A DNA stretch of 64,000 nucleotides from Candidatus Melainabacteria bacterium MEL.A1 (GTDB lineage Bacteria; Cyanobacteriota; Vampirovibrionia; Gastranaerophilales; Gastranaerophilaceae), in assembly GCA_001765415.1 (NCBI GenBank), contig CP017245.1, positions 806,001-870,000 of the forward strand. The letters run 5' to 3'. Positions 1 to 8,382 of this stretch are shown here, piece by piece. Within the stretch, counting starts at the first letter, position 1. Each line of letters opens with the position of its first letter. The position numbers were made by a program, and so were the translations under genes. The notes under the pieces were generated by a model that had not been told where the DNA came from, ran no database searches, and saw only the letters and a list, made by a program, of their open reading frames with translations.

Positions 1-2106
1 GATGTTCCATCTATCGAATTGTCTAGCCAATTGATGCAACACCCTAACATCGCTTGCATCTTAGCTACAGGCGGTCCTGGAATGGTTAAAGCTGCATATT
101 CATCAGGAAACCCTGCTTTAGGTGTTGGTCCTGGTAACGCTTGTGCTTTAATTGACGAAACTGCCGATATTCAAATGGCTGTTTCTTCAATCTTGATGTC
201 AAAAACTTTCGATAACGGTATGATTTGTGCATCTGAACAATCAGTTGTTGTTGTTGATGAAGTTTACGAAGCAGTAAAAAAAGAATTTATCTACAGAGGC
301 GCATACCTATTGAACGCTGCTGAAGAAAAGAAAATGATTGATCTTCCATTTATCGATCCAAAACGTGGAACTGCTCACCCTGACATCGTAGGTCAAAGCG
401 CATACAATATCGCTAAATTGTCAGGATTTGAAATTCCAAAAACTTCTAAAATCTTGTTAGCAGAAAGACCTTCAGTTGATTGGGAAGATCCATTCTCAAG
501 AGAAAAACTTTCTCCAATCTTAACTATGTACAGAGCTAAAGATTTTGAAGCAGCTGCAAATGTTGCATATGAATTAGTATCAAAAGGTGGCGCAGGTCAC
601 ACTGCAGACCTTTACACAGATGCTAGAAGCCAAGAAAGAATTGACAAATATGCTAATATGATGCCTGCTTGCCGTGTATTGATTAACTCTCCATCTGCAT
701 TAGGTGGTATCGGCGACTTGTACAACTTCAAACTTGAACCGTCATTATCATTAGGTTGCGGTTCTTGGGGTAAAAACGCCGTATCTGGTAACATCGGTGT
801 TGAAAACTTATTGAACTACAAAACAGTTGCTGAAAGGAGAGAAAATATGCTTTGGTTCAAAGTTCCGCCAAAAGTTTACTTCAAAAGAGGCGCTGTTGAT
901 TTAGCTCTACGTGAACTTGAAGGCAAAAAACGTGCATTCATCGTAACAGATAGATTCTTATTCAATTCTGGTGCAGTTGATAGCATTATTAAAGTATTGG
1001 ATGAAGTTGGTATCGACCACGAAGTATTCTTCGATGTAAAACCAGATCCAACATTGTCAACAATCAGACAAGCTATGGAAATTATGAAACCATTTGAACC
1101 TGATGTAATCATTTCATTAGGTGGCGGTTCTCCTATGGATGCTGCTAAAATTATGTGGTTATTGTATGAACAACCAGATACAGTATTTGAAGATGTTGCA
1201 ATGAGATTCTTAGATATCAGAAAAAGAATTTGTAAAATCCCTGAACTTGGTAAGAAAGCAACAATGGTTGCAATCCCTACTACATCAGGTACTGGTTCTG
1301 AAGTTACACCTTTCGCAATCATTACTGATGACGAAACTCACGTAAAATATGCAATTGCAGATTACGCTTTAACTCCAAATATGTCAATCATCGACCCTAA
1401 CTTCGTTGATGGTATGCCAAAAGGCTTGACAGCAGCATCTGGTATCGACGCATTAGTTCACGCAACTGAAGCTTATGTATCTTGTATGGCTACAAACTTT
1501 ACAAATTCAAACGCTTTGGAAGCAGCTAAATTAATCTTCAGATACTTGGAAAGATCATACAAAGAAGGTGCTAACGATCCTATCGCAAGAGAAAAAATGC
1601 ACTATGCAGCAACAATTGCAGGTATGGCATTCGCTAACTCATTCTTAGGTTTGTGCCACTCAATGGCTCACAAACTAGGTGCTATGTTCCACGTACCACA
1701 CGGTGTAGCTAACGCATTGTTATTCAGACAAATCATCAAATACAACGCAGTTGATTGTCCTAAAAAACAAGCAATCTTCCCTCAATACAAGTTCCCTAAC
1801 GCTAAGGCTAAATATGGTCAAATCGCTGACGAACTTGGTTTGGGCGGTAAAACTGATGATGAAAAAGTTGAATTGTACATCAAAGCTATTGAAGATTTGA
1901 TGAAGAAAATCAACTTGCCATTCTCTATTAAAGAATTTGGTGTATCAGAAGAAGACTTCAACGCTAAATTGGATGAAATGGTAGAACTTGCATTTGACGA
2001 CCAATGTACAGGTGCAAACCCTGCATATCCATTGATGGAAGATATTAAAGCAATTTATATCGACGCATTCAACGGTGTTGTTAGAGATTACTACCCTACA
2101 AAATAG
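1..2106 (+). CDS. adhE: Bifunctional aldehyde-alcohol dehydrogenase, 3' part (5' end outside window)
   Basis: This is the C-terminal 701 residues of AdhE, which converts acetyl-CoA through acetaldehyde to ethanol in fermentation. The frame is open to the first base, so the start lies upstream; full-length AdhE is usually about 870-890 residues. The first roughly 280 residues are the end of the CoA-acylating aldehyde dehydrogenase domain, with the catalytic Cys in [10 protein letters not shown]. The iron-dependent alcohol dehydrogenase domain starts near base 847 ([15 protein letters not shown]). It has the [10 protein letters not shown] nucleotide-binding motif, PTTSGTGSE, and metal ligands in [11 protein letters not shown] and [11 protein letters not shown]...VPHG. 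The gene ends just before a hairpin that belongs to a dispersed repeat. An internal Shine-Dalgarno-like AAGGAG at 834-839 precedes the ATG of the second domain. Confidence 0.97.
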   Translation, partial: DVPSIELSSQLMQHPNIACILATGGPGMVKAAYSSGNPALGVGPGNACALIDETADIQMAVSSILMSKTFDNGMICASEQSVVVVDEVYEAVKKEFIYRGAYLLNAAEEKKMIDLPFIDPKRGTAHPDIVGQSAYNIAKLSGFEIPKTSKILLAERPSVDWEDPFSREKLSPILTMYRAKDFEAAANVAYELVSKGGAGHTADLYTDARSQERIDKYANMMPACRVLINSPSALGGIGDLYNFKLEPSLSLGCGSWGKNAVSGNIGVENLLNYKTVAERRENMLWFKVPPKVYFKRGAVDLALRELEGKKRAFIVTDRFLFNSGAVDSIIKVLDEVGIDHEVFFDVKPDPTLSTIRQAMEIMKPFEPDVIISLGGGSPMDAAKIMWLLYEQPDTVFEDVAMRFLDIRKRICKIPELGKKATMVAIPTTSGTGSEVTPFAIITDDETHVKYAIADYALTPNMSIIDPNFVDGMPKGLTAASGIDALVHATEAYVSCMATNFTNSNALEAAKLIFRYLERSYKEGANDPIAREKMHYAATIAGMAFANSFLGLCHSMAHKLGAMFHVPHGVANALLFRQIIKYNAVDCPKKQAIFPQYKFPNAKAKYGQIADELGLGGKTDDEKVELYIKAIEDLMKKINLPFSIKEFGVSEEDFNAKLDEMVELAFDDQCTGANPAYPLMEDIKAIYIDAFNGVVRDYYPTK

Positions 2107-2132
2107 GAATGTAAACTGTTATTAACAGAAAC

Positions 2133-2162
2133 AAAAGAACCGTCAGAAATGGCGGTTCTTTT
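2133..2162. terminator. Bidirectional terminator-like hairpin after adhE (part of a repeat)
   Basis: The arms at 2133-2144 and 2151-2162 form a 12-bp stem with one G-U pair and a 6-base loop. A-run and T-run flanks make it look intrinsic on both strands. An inverted exact copy follows rplR at 9852-9881. Confidence 0.75.
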
Positions 2163-2275
2163 AGTATATAGCCCCTTCCCTTTTAAGGGAAGGCAGGGGA
2201 TGGGTGCTATCCCGTTAGGGGACAATTATATTAAATCAGCACCCACCTTTCATCCTCCCTCACAAGGGAGGGAAA
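2133..2275 (-). repeat. Modular dispersed intergenic repeat, copy A
   Basis: Read on the minus strand this element contains, in order: a CCTCCC/GGGAGG hairpin, GGTGGGTGCTGATT, an AT-rich stretch, the palindrome GGGATAGCACCCATCCC (2197-2213 on the plus strand as its complement), a CCTTCCC/GGGAAGG hairpin, and the terminator-like hairpin. The same modules recur near 9741-9882, 38056-38100, 40120-40215 and 60131-60178. No open frame or transposase is present, so the copies look like small non-autonomous or REP-like elements. Confidence 0.7.
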
Positions 2276-2341
2276 TTGCTTCTTCACATACTGGAAGAGT
2301 TGTGGGTTCACAAGGTATCCCACCCTACTCACTTGTTAATG

Positions 2342-3061
2342 TTATTTTTGAGTTTTAAAGAAATAGTAATCATTTTTAAACATAAATCCATCTTGTATAA
2401 ATTTGTAATAACACTCATAACTACACCAAGCAGGATCACCACTTTTAAAAGAACAGTATGCACTATCATGGTAATTAAGCCAATGTTTATAAGCTGGCTC
2501 ATCCCCCATATAAACTCCATCTCCTGCAAACCCACACATGGAAGGACCATAGTTACACCTTTTTTTCATATTTTTTAGATTGTACAAAGCTATTTCAAAG
2601 TACGTTCTTCCTCCAATTGGATTATTTTGGTACCCTTTTGGATATATCCCAAAATAAAAATCCTTTATTGCATTATAGCTACTATTTTTTCTTAAAACAA
2701 ATACAGTTCCATCTTCTAAAACCATGTACCGCCCCATATTATCAAAGCTTGAATTGTTACCACATTCTCGAAAGTCTGTATTACTAAATTTACACATTGT
2801 TTTAACAACCTTCAAATTACTTGCATAATATTTATTGAAAAAATCCTTAGCAGAGAGAGAATAATCCCAAGTACTCCAGTCTCCATTTTCGCTCATTGCT
2901 TTATCTGTTGCTTGCGCCATAACGGAATAAAACTTCTTTAATTTAGTAGCTGTCGTAGTTTTTTCAAAATGACCTATTAGCATTGGCATTGTTAATGCTG
3001 CTACTACTCCGATTATGCCTAATGTAATCAGTACTTCCGCTAATGTGAATGCTTTTTTCAT
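2342..3061 (-). CDS. Type IV prepilin-like / pseudopilin protein
   Basis: This 239-residue protein begins MKKAFTLAEVLITLGIIG, a class III prepilin leader. Cleavage is predicted between Ala4 and Phe5, with the conserved Glu at mature position 5, and the rest of the N-terminal helix is hydrophobic. The body is Cys-, Tyr- and Gly-rich and I do not recognise it; it is plausibly a minor pilin or pseudopilin placed in the membrane by the pilus/type II machinery. A Shine-Dalgarno AAGGAG precedes the ATG, and a TATAAT lies at 3079-3084 on the minus strand. It diverges from the XRE regulator at 3125, and the shared spacer holds a palindrome and direct repeats. Its 3' end abuts repeat DNA. Confidence 0.85.
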   Translation of the reverse strand: MKKAFTLAEVLITLGIIGVVAALTMPMLIGHFEKTTTATKLKKFYSVMAQATDKAMSENGDWSTWDYSLSAKDFFNKYYASNLKVVKTMCKFSNTDFRECGNNSSFDNMGRYMVLEDGTVFVLRKNSSYNAIKDFYFGIYPKGYQNNPIGGRTYFEIALYNLKNMKKRCNYGPSMCGFAGDGVYMGDEPAYKHWLNYHDSAYCSFKSGDPAWCSYECYYKFIQDGFMFKNDYYFFKTQK

Positions 3062-3080
3062 AATCTTCTCCTTACGGTAT

Positions 3081-3118
3081 TATATCCAGTAACATTATGT
3101 TACTATATCCAGTAAAAT
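3081..3118. promoter_or_regulatory. Divergent control region with palindromic operator candidate
   Basis: A 15-bp palindrome GTAACATTATGTTAC (3089-3103) is flanked by two direct copies of TATATCCAGTAA (3081-3092 and 3104-3115). The minus-strand TATAAT (3084-3079) serves the prepilin gene. A plus-strand TAAAAT (3113-3118) ends seven bases before the ATG of the XRE gene. The palindrome covers the expected -35 area of the XRE gene, so autoregulation by that protein is the obvious hypothesis. Confidence 0.6.
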
Positions 3119-3124
3119 TGTCAA

Positions 3125-3340
3125 ATGGATGAAAATGATTTTTATGAATTATTGGGAAAGCGAATTAAATTTTTGAGAGAAAACGCTCGTTTGACACAAG
3201 AAAAACTTGCTGAAAAAGCCGGAATTAGTTTGGATTATTTGGGTAAAATCGAAGTAAGCATAAACAAACCGGGAATAAAAACGATTTTGAAACTCGCTAA
3301 TGCCTTAGAACTTCCAATTAAAGAATTATTTGAGTTTTAA
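3125..3340 (+). CDS. Small XRE-family helix-turn-helix regulator
   Basis: The 71-residue protein is essentially a single HTH_3 domain: LGKRIKFLRENARLTQEKLA, then AGISLDYLGKIEVSINKPGI and a closing helix ending LPIKELFEF. It would act as a dimeric DNA-binding repressor or activator. No Shine-Dalgarno is visible; a TAAAAT hexamer ends seven bases before the ATG, suggesting a leaderless mRNA. Its divergent neighbour is the prepilin-like gene, and the operator-like palindrome between them makes that gene the likely target. A truncated relative lies at 9508-9708. Confidence 0.85.
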   Translation: MDENDFYELLGKRIKFLRENARLTQEKLAEKAGISLDYLGKIEVSINKPGIKTILKLANALELPIKELFEF

Positions 3341-3349
3341 TTTCATACC

Positions 3350-3378
3350 TTGACATTTTGTTATGTCTTTTTTATTAT
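3350..3378 (+). promoter_or_regulatory. Promoter of tRNA-Cys
   Basis: TTGACA at 3350-3355 and TATTAT at 3373-3378 are separated by exactly 17 bp. The predicted start at about 3385 is a few bases before the mature tRNA at 3392. This is one of the strongest sigma-70-type promoters in the window. Confidence 0.85.
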
Positions 3379-3391
3379 AGAGTAACGAGGT

Positions 3392-3463
3392 GGCGACATG
3401 GCCAAGTGGTAAGGCAGGAGCCTGCAAAGCTCTTATCCCCCAGTTCGAATCTGGGTGTCGCCT
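3392..3463 (+). tRNA. tRNA-Cys (GCA)
   Basis: The acceptor arms GGCGACA and TGTCGCC pair. The anticodon stem GGAGC/GCTCT (3417-3421/3429-3433) encloses the loop CTGCAAA with anticodon GCA at 3424-3426. The T arm carries GTTCGAATC. The discriminator T is followed by a T-run rather than CCA, so CCA must be added after transcription. The T-run probably also serves as terminator. Confidence 0.95.
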
Positions 3464-3547
3464 TTTTTATTGCTTATTTTTTAGATGGGGGAATAAAGTT
3501 TTGATGTTTGATTTTGGAAATCAACATCAATTAGCAACTGAATTATA

Positions 3548-3570
3548 GATTGCGGGTTTATTCCGCAGTC
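3548..3570 (+). other. Hairpin in the tRNA-Cys to TPM-gene spacer
   Basis: Arms GATTGCGG (3548-3555) and CCGCAGTC (3563-3570) pair with one G-U. Another imperfect hairpin (TTGATGTT.../...AACATCAA) precedes it. They may mark the 3' end of tRNA readthrough; no gene is visible between 3464 and 3645. Confidence 0.4.
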
Positions 3571-3610
3571 TTATAAAATTATAAAACTTAACTGCTTTAT
3601 TCTTATTCAC

Positions 3611-3639
3611 TTGACATAAATCGTATATACTGTTAAAAT
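3611..3639 (+). promoter_or_regulatory. Promoter of the TPM-domain gene, predicted leaderless
   Basis: TTGACA (3611-3616), a 17-bp spacer, then TAAAAT (3634-3639). The expected transcription start, seven bases on, coincides with the ATG at 3646. There is no Shine-Dalgarno. Confidence 0.7.
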
Positions 3640-3645
3640 TGCATT

Positions 3646-4332
3646 ATGATTAAGAAATGTTGGTTATTTATTTTGGTAGCTTTGCTTTTGGGAATTACTC
3701 AAGCAAATGCTATAACTGTAAAATTTAATGGCTTCATCGCTGACGAAGCAAATTTATTATCACCTGATGTTGAAAACGATTTAAACATGACGTTATGGGA
3801 TTTGCAGAAAAAATCCGGTGCGGATTTGGTTGTTGTAACACTACCTTCTTTGAATGGAAGAAGTGTAGAAGATGTTGCAATTGACATTGGTCGTTCTTAC
3901 AAACTTGGTGCTAAAGGGAAAAATAATGGTGTTGTATTTTTGACAGCTCCGACTGAACGCAGAATGAGAATTGAACTCGGCACTGGGCTTGAAAATAAAA
4001 TTCCTATTTCTGCACTTGAAAATATTCGTGATACAGACATCCTTCCATATTACAAAAAATTGGATTATGAAAACGGAATACGTCGTGGCGCATACGTTTT
4101 AGCTCAAACTGTTGCAAATGCCGAAAACGTAACTATTAGACAGCAGGGAGCTTGTCCTCCAAAAACAAGTTCTTCCGGTTCAAGTCGAAGAAATGAATAT
4201 CCTTGGTGGGTTTGGCCAGTCGCTATTGTTTTGAGTATTTTCTCACCAAGAAGAAGATTTAGTTCCGGTAGCTTTGGCGGTTTCGGCGGAGGCGGCGGAT
4301 TTGGTGGCAGCGGTTGTTCCGGCAGTTGGTAA
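3646..4332 (+). CDS. TPM-domain (YgcG-like) exported membrane protein
   Basis: The 228-residue protein has a Sec signal peptide (residues 1-22, cleavage after ANA). It is followed by a TPM domain at about residues 28-150, starting FNGFIADEANLLSPDVENDL and including NNGVVFLTAPTERRMRIELG. A hydrophobic segment lies near 185-200 (WWVWPVAIVLSIF), and the tail is Gly/Ser-rich (FGGFGGGGGFGGSGCSG). TPM proteins are envelope-anchored; some have phosphatase or photosystem-repair roles, but the substrate here is unknown. The predicted promoter gives a leaderless mRNA. Confidence 0.85.
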   Translation: MIKKCWLFILVALLLGITQANAITVKFNGFIADEANLLSPDVENDLNMTLWDLQKKSGADLVVVTLPSLNGRSVEDVAIDIGRSYKLGAKGKNNGVVFLTAPTERRMRIELGTGLENKIPISALENIRDTDILPYYKKLDYENGIRRGAYVLAQTVANAENVTIRQQGACPPKTSSSGSSRRNEYPWWVWPVAIVLSIFSPRRRFSSGSFGGFGGGGGFGGSGCSGSW

Positions 4333-4371
4333 ACAAATCTAAGTATTAAAATTTTTAGAAAAGGAAATGAT

Positions 4372-5073
4372 ATGAAGAATTTAGATAAATTAATCGAAAG
4401 TTTAAAAGAAAAATTAGGTGATAATTTGGCATCTGTAATTGCATTTGGTTCTCAAGCAAATGTTGAAGATGCGAAAAACAATCTTAATCTAATGATTGTT
4501 ACTAATACCTTGAACGCAGAAGATTTATATTCAATGTCAAATCCTATAAAAAAATGGGTTAAAGCGAAAAATCCAATTCCTGTAGTTATGAACAAAGACG
4601 AATGGTATTCTTCTTTTGATGTTTACTCAATCGAATACGCTGATATTAGAGAAAACCACAGAATTGTTTATGGCGAAAACCTAATCCCATCAATATATAT
4701 AAACAAACACTTTTTACGCCTGCAATGCGAAACTGAAATTAAAAGTTTGTTATTGAAATATAAAAATTGTTTCTTAATGAATATAAAATCTGACCGAGAA
4801 ATGAAAAAAGTATTGTCAAACGTTATAAAAACTTTGCTCGTTATTTTCCGTTCAATTTTAAGATTGCACGATTGCGCAGTTCCATATAGAGCTGTTGACA
4901 TCATTGAATTTGTATCTAATTATATCACTTTCAACAAAATTGTTATGTTGAAATTAGCTAAAGTTAAATACGAACACGACGATTACACAAAACAAGAATT
5001 ATTGTATATTGAAGCAGAACTTGTAAAAGATATCCAATATATTTTAAAACAAGTTGACGCTATGCGTTTTTAG
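4372..5073 (+). CDS. Nucleotidyltransferase-fold protein with degenerate active site
   Basis: This 233-residue protein has an N-terminal nucleotidyltransferase-like core: VIAFGSQANVEDAKNNLNLMIV. The GS of the family motif is present, but the catalytic D-x-D is replaced by N-L-N, so catalysis by the usual mechanism is doubtful. The remainder is alpha-helical and unrecognised, resembling a HEPN-like or substrate-binding helical half only in general character. AAGGAAATG forms the ribosome binding site. It lies between a TPM gene and tRNA-Val. A role as a binding or regulatory protein is inference. Confidence 0.6.
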   Translation: MKNLDKLIESLKEKLGDNLASVIAFGSQANVEDAKNNLNLMIVTNTLNAEDLYSMSNPIKKWVKAKNPIPVVMNKDEWYSSFDVYSIEYADIRENHRIVYGENLIPSIYINKHFLRLQCETEIKSLLLKYKNCFLMNIKSDREMKKVLSNVIKTLLVIFRSILRLHDCAVPYRAVDIIEFVSNYITFNKIVMLKLAKVKYEHDDYTKQELLYIEAELVKDIQYILKQVDAMRF

Positions 5074-5084
5074 AAAATTTGTGT

Positions 5085-5090
5085 TATACT
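5085..5090 (+). promoter_or_regulatory. -10 element of tRNA-Val
   Basis: TATACT lies eight bases before the tRNA. No convincing -35 is seen at 16-18 bp, so the tRNA may also be read from upstream. Confidence 0.5.
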
Positions 5091-5098
5091 TTTAAAAC

Positions 5099-5174
5099 GG
5101 GCGATTGGCACAGTTGGTAGCGCGCCACATTGACGTTGTGGAGGTCATGTGTTCGAGTCACATATCGCCCACCA
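5099..5174 (+). tRNA. tRNA-Val (GAC), CCA encoded
   Basis: Acceptor arms GGGCGAT (5099-5105) and ATCGCCC (5164-5170) pair and are followed by A-CCA. The anticodon stem CCACA/TGTGG encloses TTGACGT with anticodon GAC at 5132-5134. The T loop is GTTCGAGTC. Unlike the nearby tRNA-Cys, the CCA end is encoded. Confidence 0.95.
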
Positions 5175-5211
5175 TATTAAAATATGGACAAATAAAAAAA
5201 GGAATTAATTT

Positions 5212-5556
5212 ATGCAACACGCAGTTATTACAGAATTAGAAACAAGTTTAGCATTTGATGCCGAAATCGACAATCCGCCATCAGTTAAAGAAAATTTTAC
5301 AACTGTATTTATTGATGGAAACGAAGTTAAACGTCCTGACGCTGTGCAACATAACGGTTTAATTAATATTGTTCCACAGAACCCTTCATCAAAAATTAAA
5401 AGTTTTATACAAAACTGGGCAAGCTCAAGAAAGAAGATCCGAATTATGCTTGATAACGGTTCAACAATGTACCTGCTTGAAGGTTGTTACATAAGAAAAA
5501 TGGCTACTGAAAATTTCTCAATAACCATTTATTACAATTCTTTTAAAGAAGCTTAG
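5212..5556 (+). CDS. Small conserved-looking protein of unknown function
   Basis: A 114-residue soluble protein with no signal peptide or membrane segment. The ATG is preceded by an AAAGGA site. The C-terminal half (KIRIMLDNGSTMYLLEGCYIRKMATENFSI) looks like a beta-rich fold. I do not recognise the family. It follows tRNA-Val and converges on gcvPA with only four bases between the stop codons. Confidence 0.6.
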   Translation: MQHAVITELETSLAFDAEIDNPPSVKENFTTVFIDGNEVKRPDAVQHNGLINIVPQNPSSKIKSFIQNWASSRKKIRIMLDNGSTMYLLEGCYIRKMATENFSITIYYNSFKEA

Positions 5557-5560
5557 ATTT

Positions 5561-6802
5561 TTATTTTACGTGTTCTACGTAATTTTCAATATCTTCATCA
5601 GTTGTCAATTCCGTAGTGGCAACTAAGATTCTATTCTTATCTAATTGCAAACCGCCAATAACACCATTTGCCTTCAGACATGCTAAAACATCTTCTGCAT
5701 CATCTACTTTAATAACAAATTCGTTATAGAATTGTTTGTTAAGAGTTTTAATTCCTTTTTGTGCAAGTTTTTCAGACAATTTATGAGCCATCTTTGATGA
5801 TAAATAACTTGCTTGACGGAACCCTTTTTCACCAATAACAGTTAAATACAAAGTTGCACAAAGCCCTATTAGAGCTTGATTTGAGCAAATATTACTTGTT
5901 GCTTTTTCTCGTTTAATATGTTGTTCTCTGGTTTGAATTGTCAAGCAATAGGCAGGTTTTCCGTCAGCATCAACAGTTCTGCCAGCCAAACGCCCAGGTA
6001 ATTGGCGCATAAATTTTTCTTTACAAGCCATAAATCCTGCATGTGGTCCACCAAAACTCATTGGAATACCAAGAGTTTGGACATCACCTACAACAATATC
6101 AGCATCATAAGGTGGTTTCAAAATTCCTAAAGAAGAAACATCAACACAAACAATTAACAAACAATCCGGCTTATTGATTTGAGTAATTTCTCCGTAAAAA
6201 TCAGGATTTTGGACCAATACACACGCACAATCAGCCGTATCAGCCGGAATTTCTTCAATCAATTCAAGCTCAATTTCATTTGCCCAACAATATGTTTTAA
6301 TAACATCAACATATTCCGGATTTAAACGATTTGAAACGAGAACTTTATTCTTTTTAGACACTCTGACTGCCATAAGTAAACTTTCAGCACAAGCCGTTGC
6401 CGCATCATACATTGTGGCATTTGAAATATCCATGCCCGTAATACGGCAAATCATAGTTTGAAATTCATACATAATTTGAAGTGTACCTTGCGAAATTTCC
6501 GGTTGGTAAGGAGTGTATGCCGTAAGAAATTCAAAACGATTTGCAACTTGAGAAATACAAGCCGGAACAAACTTGTTATAAGTCCCTGCCCCTAAAAATG
6601 ATACGTAATCAGTATTATTCTTTTTGGAAAGAGCTTTAATTCGTCTTTGAGTTTCTGCTTCACTTAAAGCTTTTCCCAAATCAAGAGAAGTCATTCTGGC
6701 TTTTTCGGGTATTTGAGAAAACAAATCTTCAATTCCTGCAACACCAATACTTTCAAACATTTCTTGTTTAACTTCGTCTGTATGTACTAAAAAGTTTTTC
6801 AT
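5561..6802 (-). CDS. gcvPA: Glycine dehydrogenase (decarboxylating) subunit 1
   Basis: This 413-residue protein is the N-terminal-half type P subunit of the glycine cleavage system. It works with GcvPB to decarboxylate glycine and pass the aminomethyl group to GcvH. Family signatures include FLGAGTYNKFVPACI, AYTPYQPEISQGTLQ and SFGGPHAGFMACKEKFMRQLPGR. The PLP-binding lysine is carried by the second subunit, not this one. It is the last gene of gcvT-gcvH-gcvPA, six bases after gcvH. gcvPB, usually adjacent, is not in the window. It is slightly shorter than many homologues. Confidence 0.95.
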   Translation of the reverse strand: MKNFLVHTDEVKQEMFESIGVAGIEDLFSQIPEKARMTSLDLGKALSEAETQRRIKALSKKNNTDYVSFLGAGTYNKFVPACISQVANRFEFLTAYTPYQPEISQGTLQIMYEFQTMICRITGMDISNATMYDAATACAESLLMAVRVSKKNKVLVSNRLNPEYVDVIKTYCWANEIELELIEEIPADTADCACVLVQNPDFYGEITQINKPDCLLIVCVDVSSLGILKPPYDADIVVGDVQTLGIPMSFGGPHAGFMACKEKFMRQLPGRLAGRTVDADGKPAYCLTIQTREQHIKREKATSNICSNQALIGLCATLYLTVIGEKGFRQASYLSSKMAHKLSEKLAQKGIKTLNKQFYNEFVIKVDDAEDVLACLKANGVIGGLQLDKNRILVATTELTTDEDIENYVEHVK

Positions 6803-6808
6803 ATTATA

Positions 6809-7192
6809 TTATTCCAATTCTTCCTTATAATCTTCGTATTCCAAAAGGTCATTTTGTTCTGTAATATCACCTGTAGCTTCAATTTTAACAAGCCAACCTT
6901 TTTCATAACTGTCTTCATTCAAAATTTCCGGAGTATCAACGGCAGTTTCATTAATTTCTAAAATTTTTCCGCTGATTGGCATGTAAATTTCAGATGCAGC
7001 TTTTACAGATTCAATAGTTGCAAAAGTTTCACCTTTTTTAAACTCTGTTCCAACTTCCGGCAATTCAAGAAAAACAATATCGCCAAGTTGTTCTACTGCG
7101 TAATCTGTCAAACCAATAGTGTAAGTTTTATCACCATTGTCTAATAAAAATTCGTGAGATTTTGAACATAAAATTTTTTCAGTAATACTCAT
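6809..7192 (-). CDS. gcvH: Glycine cleavage system H protein
   Basis: A 127-residue lipoyl carrier that shuttles the aminomethyl intermediate between P, T and L proteins. The lipoyl attachment site is Lys64 in ATIESVKAASEIYMP. The start ATG has an AAAGGAGAAAT ribosome site. It lies between gcvT and gcvPA in a tight operon. Confidence 0.97.
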   Translation of the reverse strand: MSITEKILCSKSHEFLLDNGDKTYTIGLTDYAVEQLGDIVFLELPEVGTEFKKGETFATIESVKAASEIYMPISGKILEINETAVDTPEILNEDSYEKGWLVKIEATGDITEQNDLLEYEDYKEELE

Positions 7193-7211
7193 TAATTTCT
7201 CCTTTTTATAT

Positions 7212-8315
7212 TTATAACTTAATTTTATTTCTTTTTGAGATAAAAGGTCGTTTTACAATTTCTGCATCATGCAGTTTCTCCCTTATCATAACCTGAACAG
7301 TCGTTCCAGTGCAAATATCTTTATCATTTTTAACATAAGCAAGCGCAATATTTGCTCCCAACATTGGAGAAGGGCCACCACTTGTAATAACACCAATTTT
7401 TTCGCCGTCTTTATAAACCTCGTATTCATGTCTTGCAATCGCTCTGTCTAACATTTTCAAACCAACGAGTTTTTTGCTTGTTCCGTTTTTAATCTGTTCC
7501 ATAATAACATCTTTTCCGTTATAATCAACTTCTTTATCTTTTGGAACAGACCAACTTAAACCTGCCTCAATTGGAGTTGTATTTTCGTCTAAATCGTTTC
7601 CGTACAAATGCAAAGCTGCTTCAAGTCTAAGCGTATCTCTTGCACCAAGCCCGATAGGCTTAATTCCAAATTCTGCACCATCTTCCAAAATTTTGTCCCA
7701 AAGATATTCTGAATGATGATTTTCTACCAAAATTTCGTACCCGTCTTCTCCGGTATAACCTGTTCGAGATGCCAAAACCTTAATTCCTGCAATTTTAGCA
7801 ACCTTTATTGTAAATGATTCTTGTTGTGTATCCAATCCCATTTTTCTTAACAATTTATCAGCCAAAGGACCTTGCACCGCTAATAATGAATAATTATGAG
7901 ATTCATTTTCAATTTTTACATCAAAATTTTTACTATTCATAACCATCCAGTTCAAGTCCTCGTCAATTCTTGATGCGTTACAAATAACCAAATATTCAAG
8001 TATGCCAAGTTTATAAATAATCAAATCATCAATTAAACCACCATTTTTGTTCGGCAATTGACAATACACGGCTTTTTCGTAATTCAATTTAGAAATATCT
8101 TGAGGCACAATACTATTCAAAAATTCCAATGCCTCTTTACCTTTTACAAAAACTTCTCCCATGTGCGAAACATCAAACAATCCGACTTTTTCACGTACAG
8201 TTTTGTGTTCCTCAATAATGGATGTATATTGAACAGGCATATGCCAACCTGCAAAATCAACCATCTTAGCTCCCAATTTAACATGTTTGTCGTGCAAAAA
8301 AGTTTCTTTAGTCAT
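7212..8315 (-). CDS. gcvT: Aminomethyltransferase (glycine cleavage T protein)
   Basis: The 367-residue T protein transfers the methylene group to tetrahydrofolate and releases ammonia. Motifs include MVDFAGWHMPVQY near the N-terminus, VGLFDVSHMGEV, and TGYTGEDGYEI in the middle. The length is normal. It is the first gene of the gcv operon, with an AAGGGGG ribosome site. The leader is only about 60 bases, and I see no room for the tandem glycine riboswitch found in front of many gcv operons. A TTGACA on the minus strand (8368-8363) with GAAAAT 17 bp on is the probable promoter. Confidence 0.96.
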   Translation of the reverse strand: MTKETFLHDKHVKLGAKMVDFAGWHMPVQYTSIIEEHKTVREKVGLFDVSHMGEVFVKGKEALEFLNSIVPQDISKLNYEKAVYCQLPNKNGGLIDDLIIYKLGILEYLVICNASRIDEDLNWMVMNSKNFDVKIENESHNYSLLAVQGPLADKLLRKMGLDTQQESFTIKVAKIAGIKVLASRTGYTGEDGYEILVENHHSEYLWDKILEDGAEFGIKPIGLGARDTLRLEAALHLYGNDLDENTTPIEAGLSWSVPKDKEVDYNGKDVIMEQIKNGTSKKLVGLKMLDRAIARHEYEVYKDGEKIGVITSGGPSPMLGANIALAYVKNDKDICTGTTVQVMIREKLHDAEIVKRPFISKRNKIKL

Positions 8316-8339
8316 TAAAATATCCCCCTTGTTAGAAAT

Positions 8340-8368
8340 ATTTTCCTAATAAAGAGGGATATTGTCAA
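8340..8368 (-). promoter_or_regulatory. Promoter of the gcv operon
   Basis: On the minus strand TTGACA occupies 8368-8363 and GAAAAT 8345-8340, with 17 bp between. The -10 is weak. The spacing to gcvT leaves a short leader with an AAGGGGG ribosome site. Confidence 0.5.
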
Positions 8369-8382
8369 GATTTTATTTAGTT

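Noticed and set aside
876..1322. Minus-strand frame of 148 codons inside adhE
   Set aside because: It is the mirror of a conserved coding region and has no independent start signals.
8316..8382. Possible glycine riboswitch before gcvT
   Set aside because: Only about 67 bp separate gcvT and dnaJ, with a promoter inside; there is no room for the aptamers.
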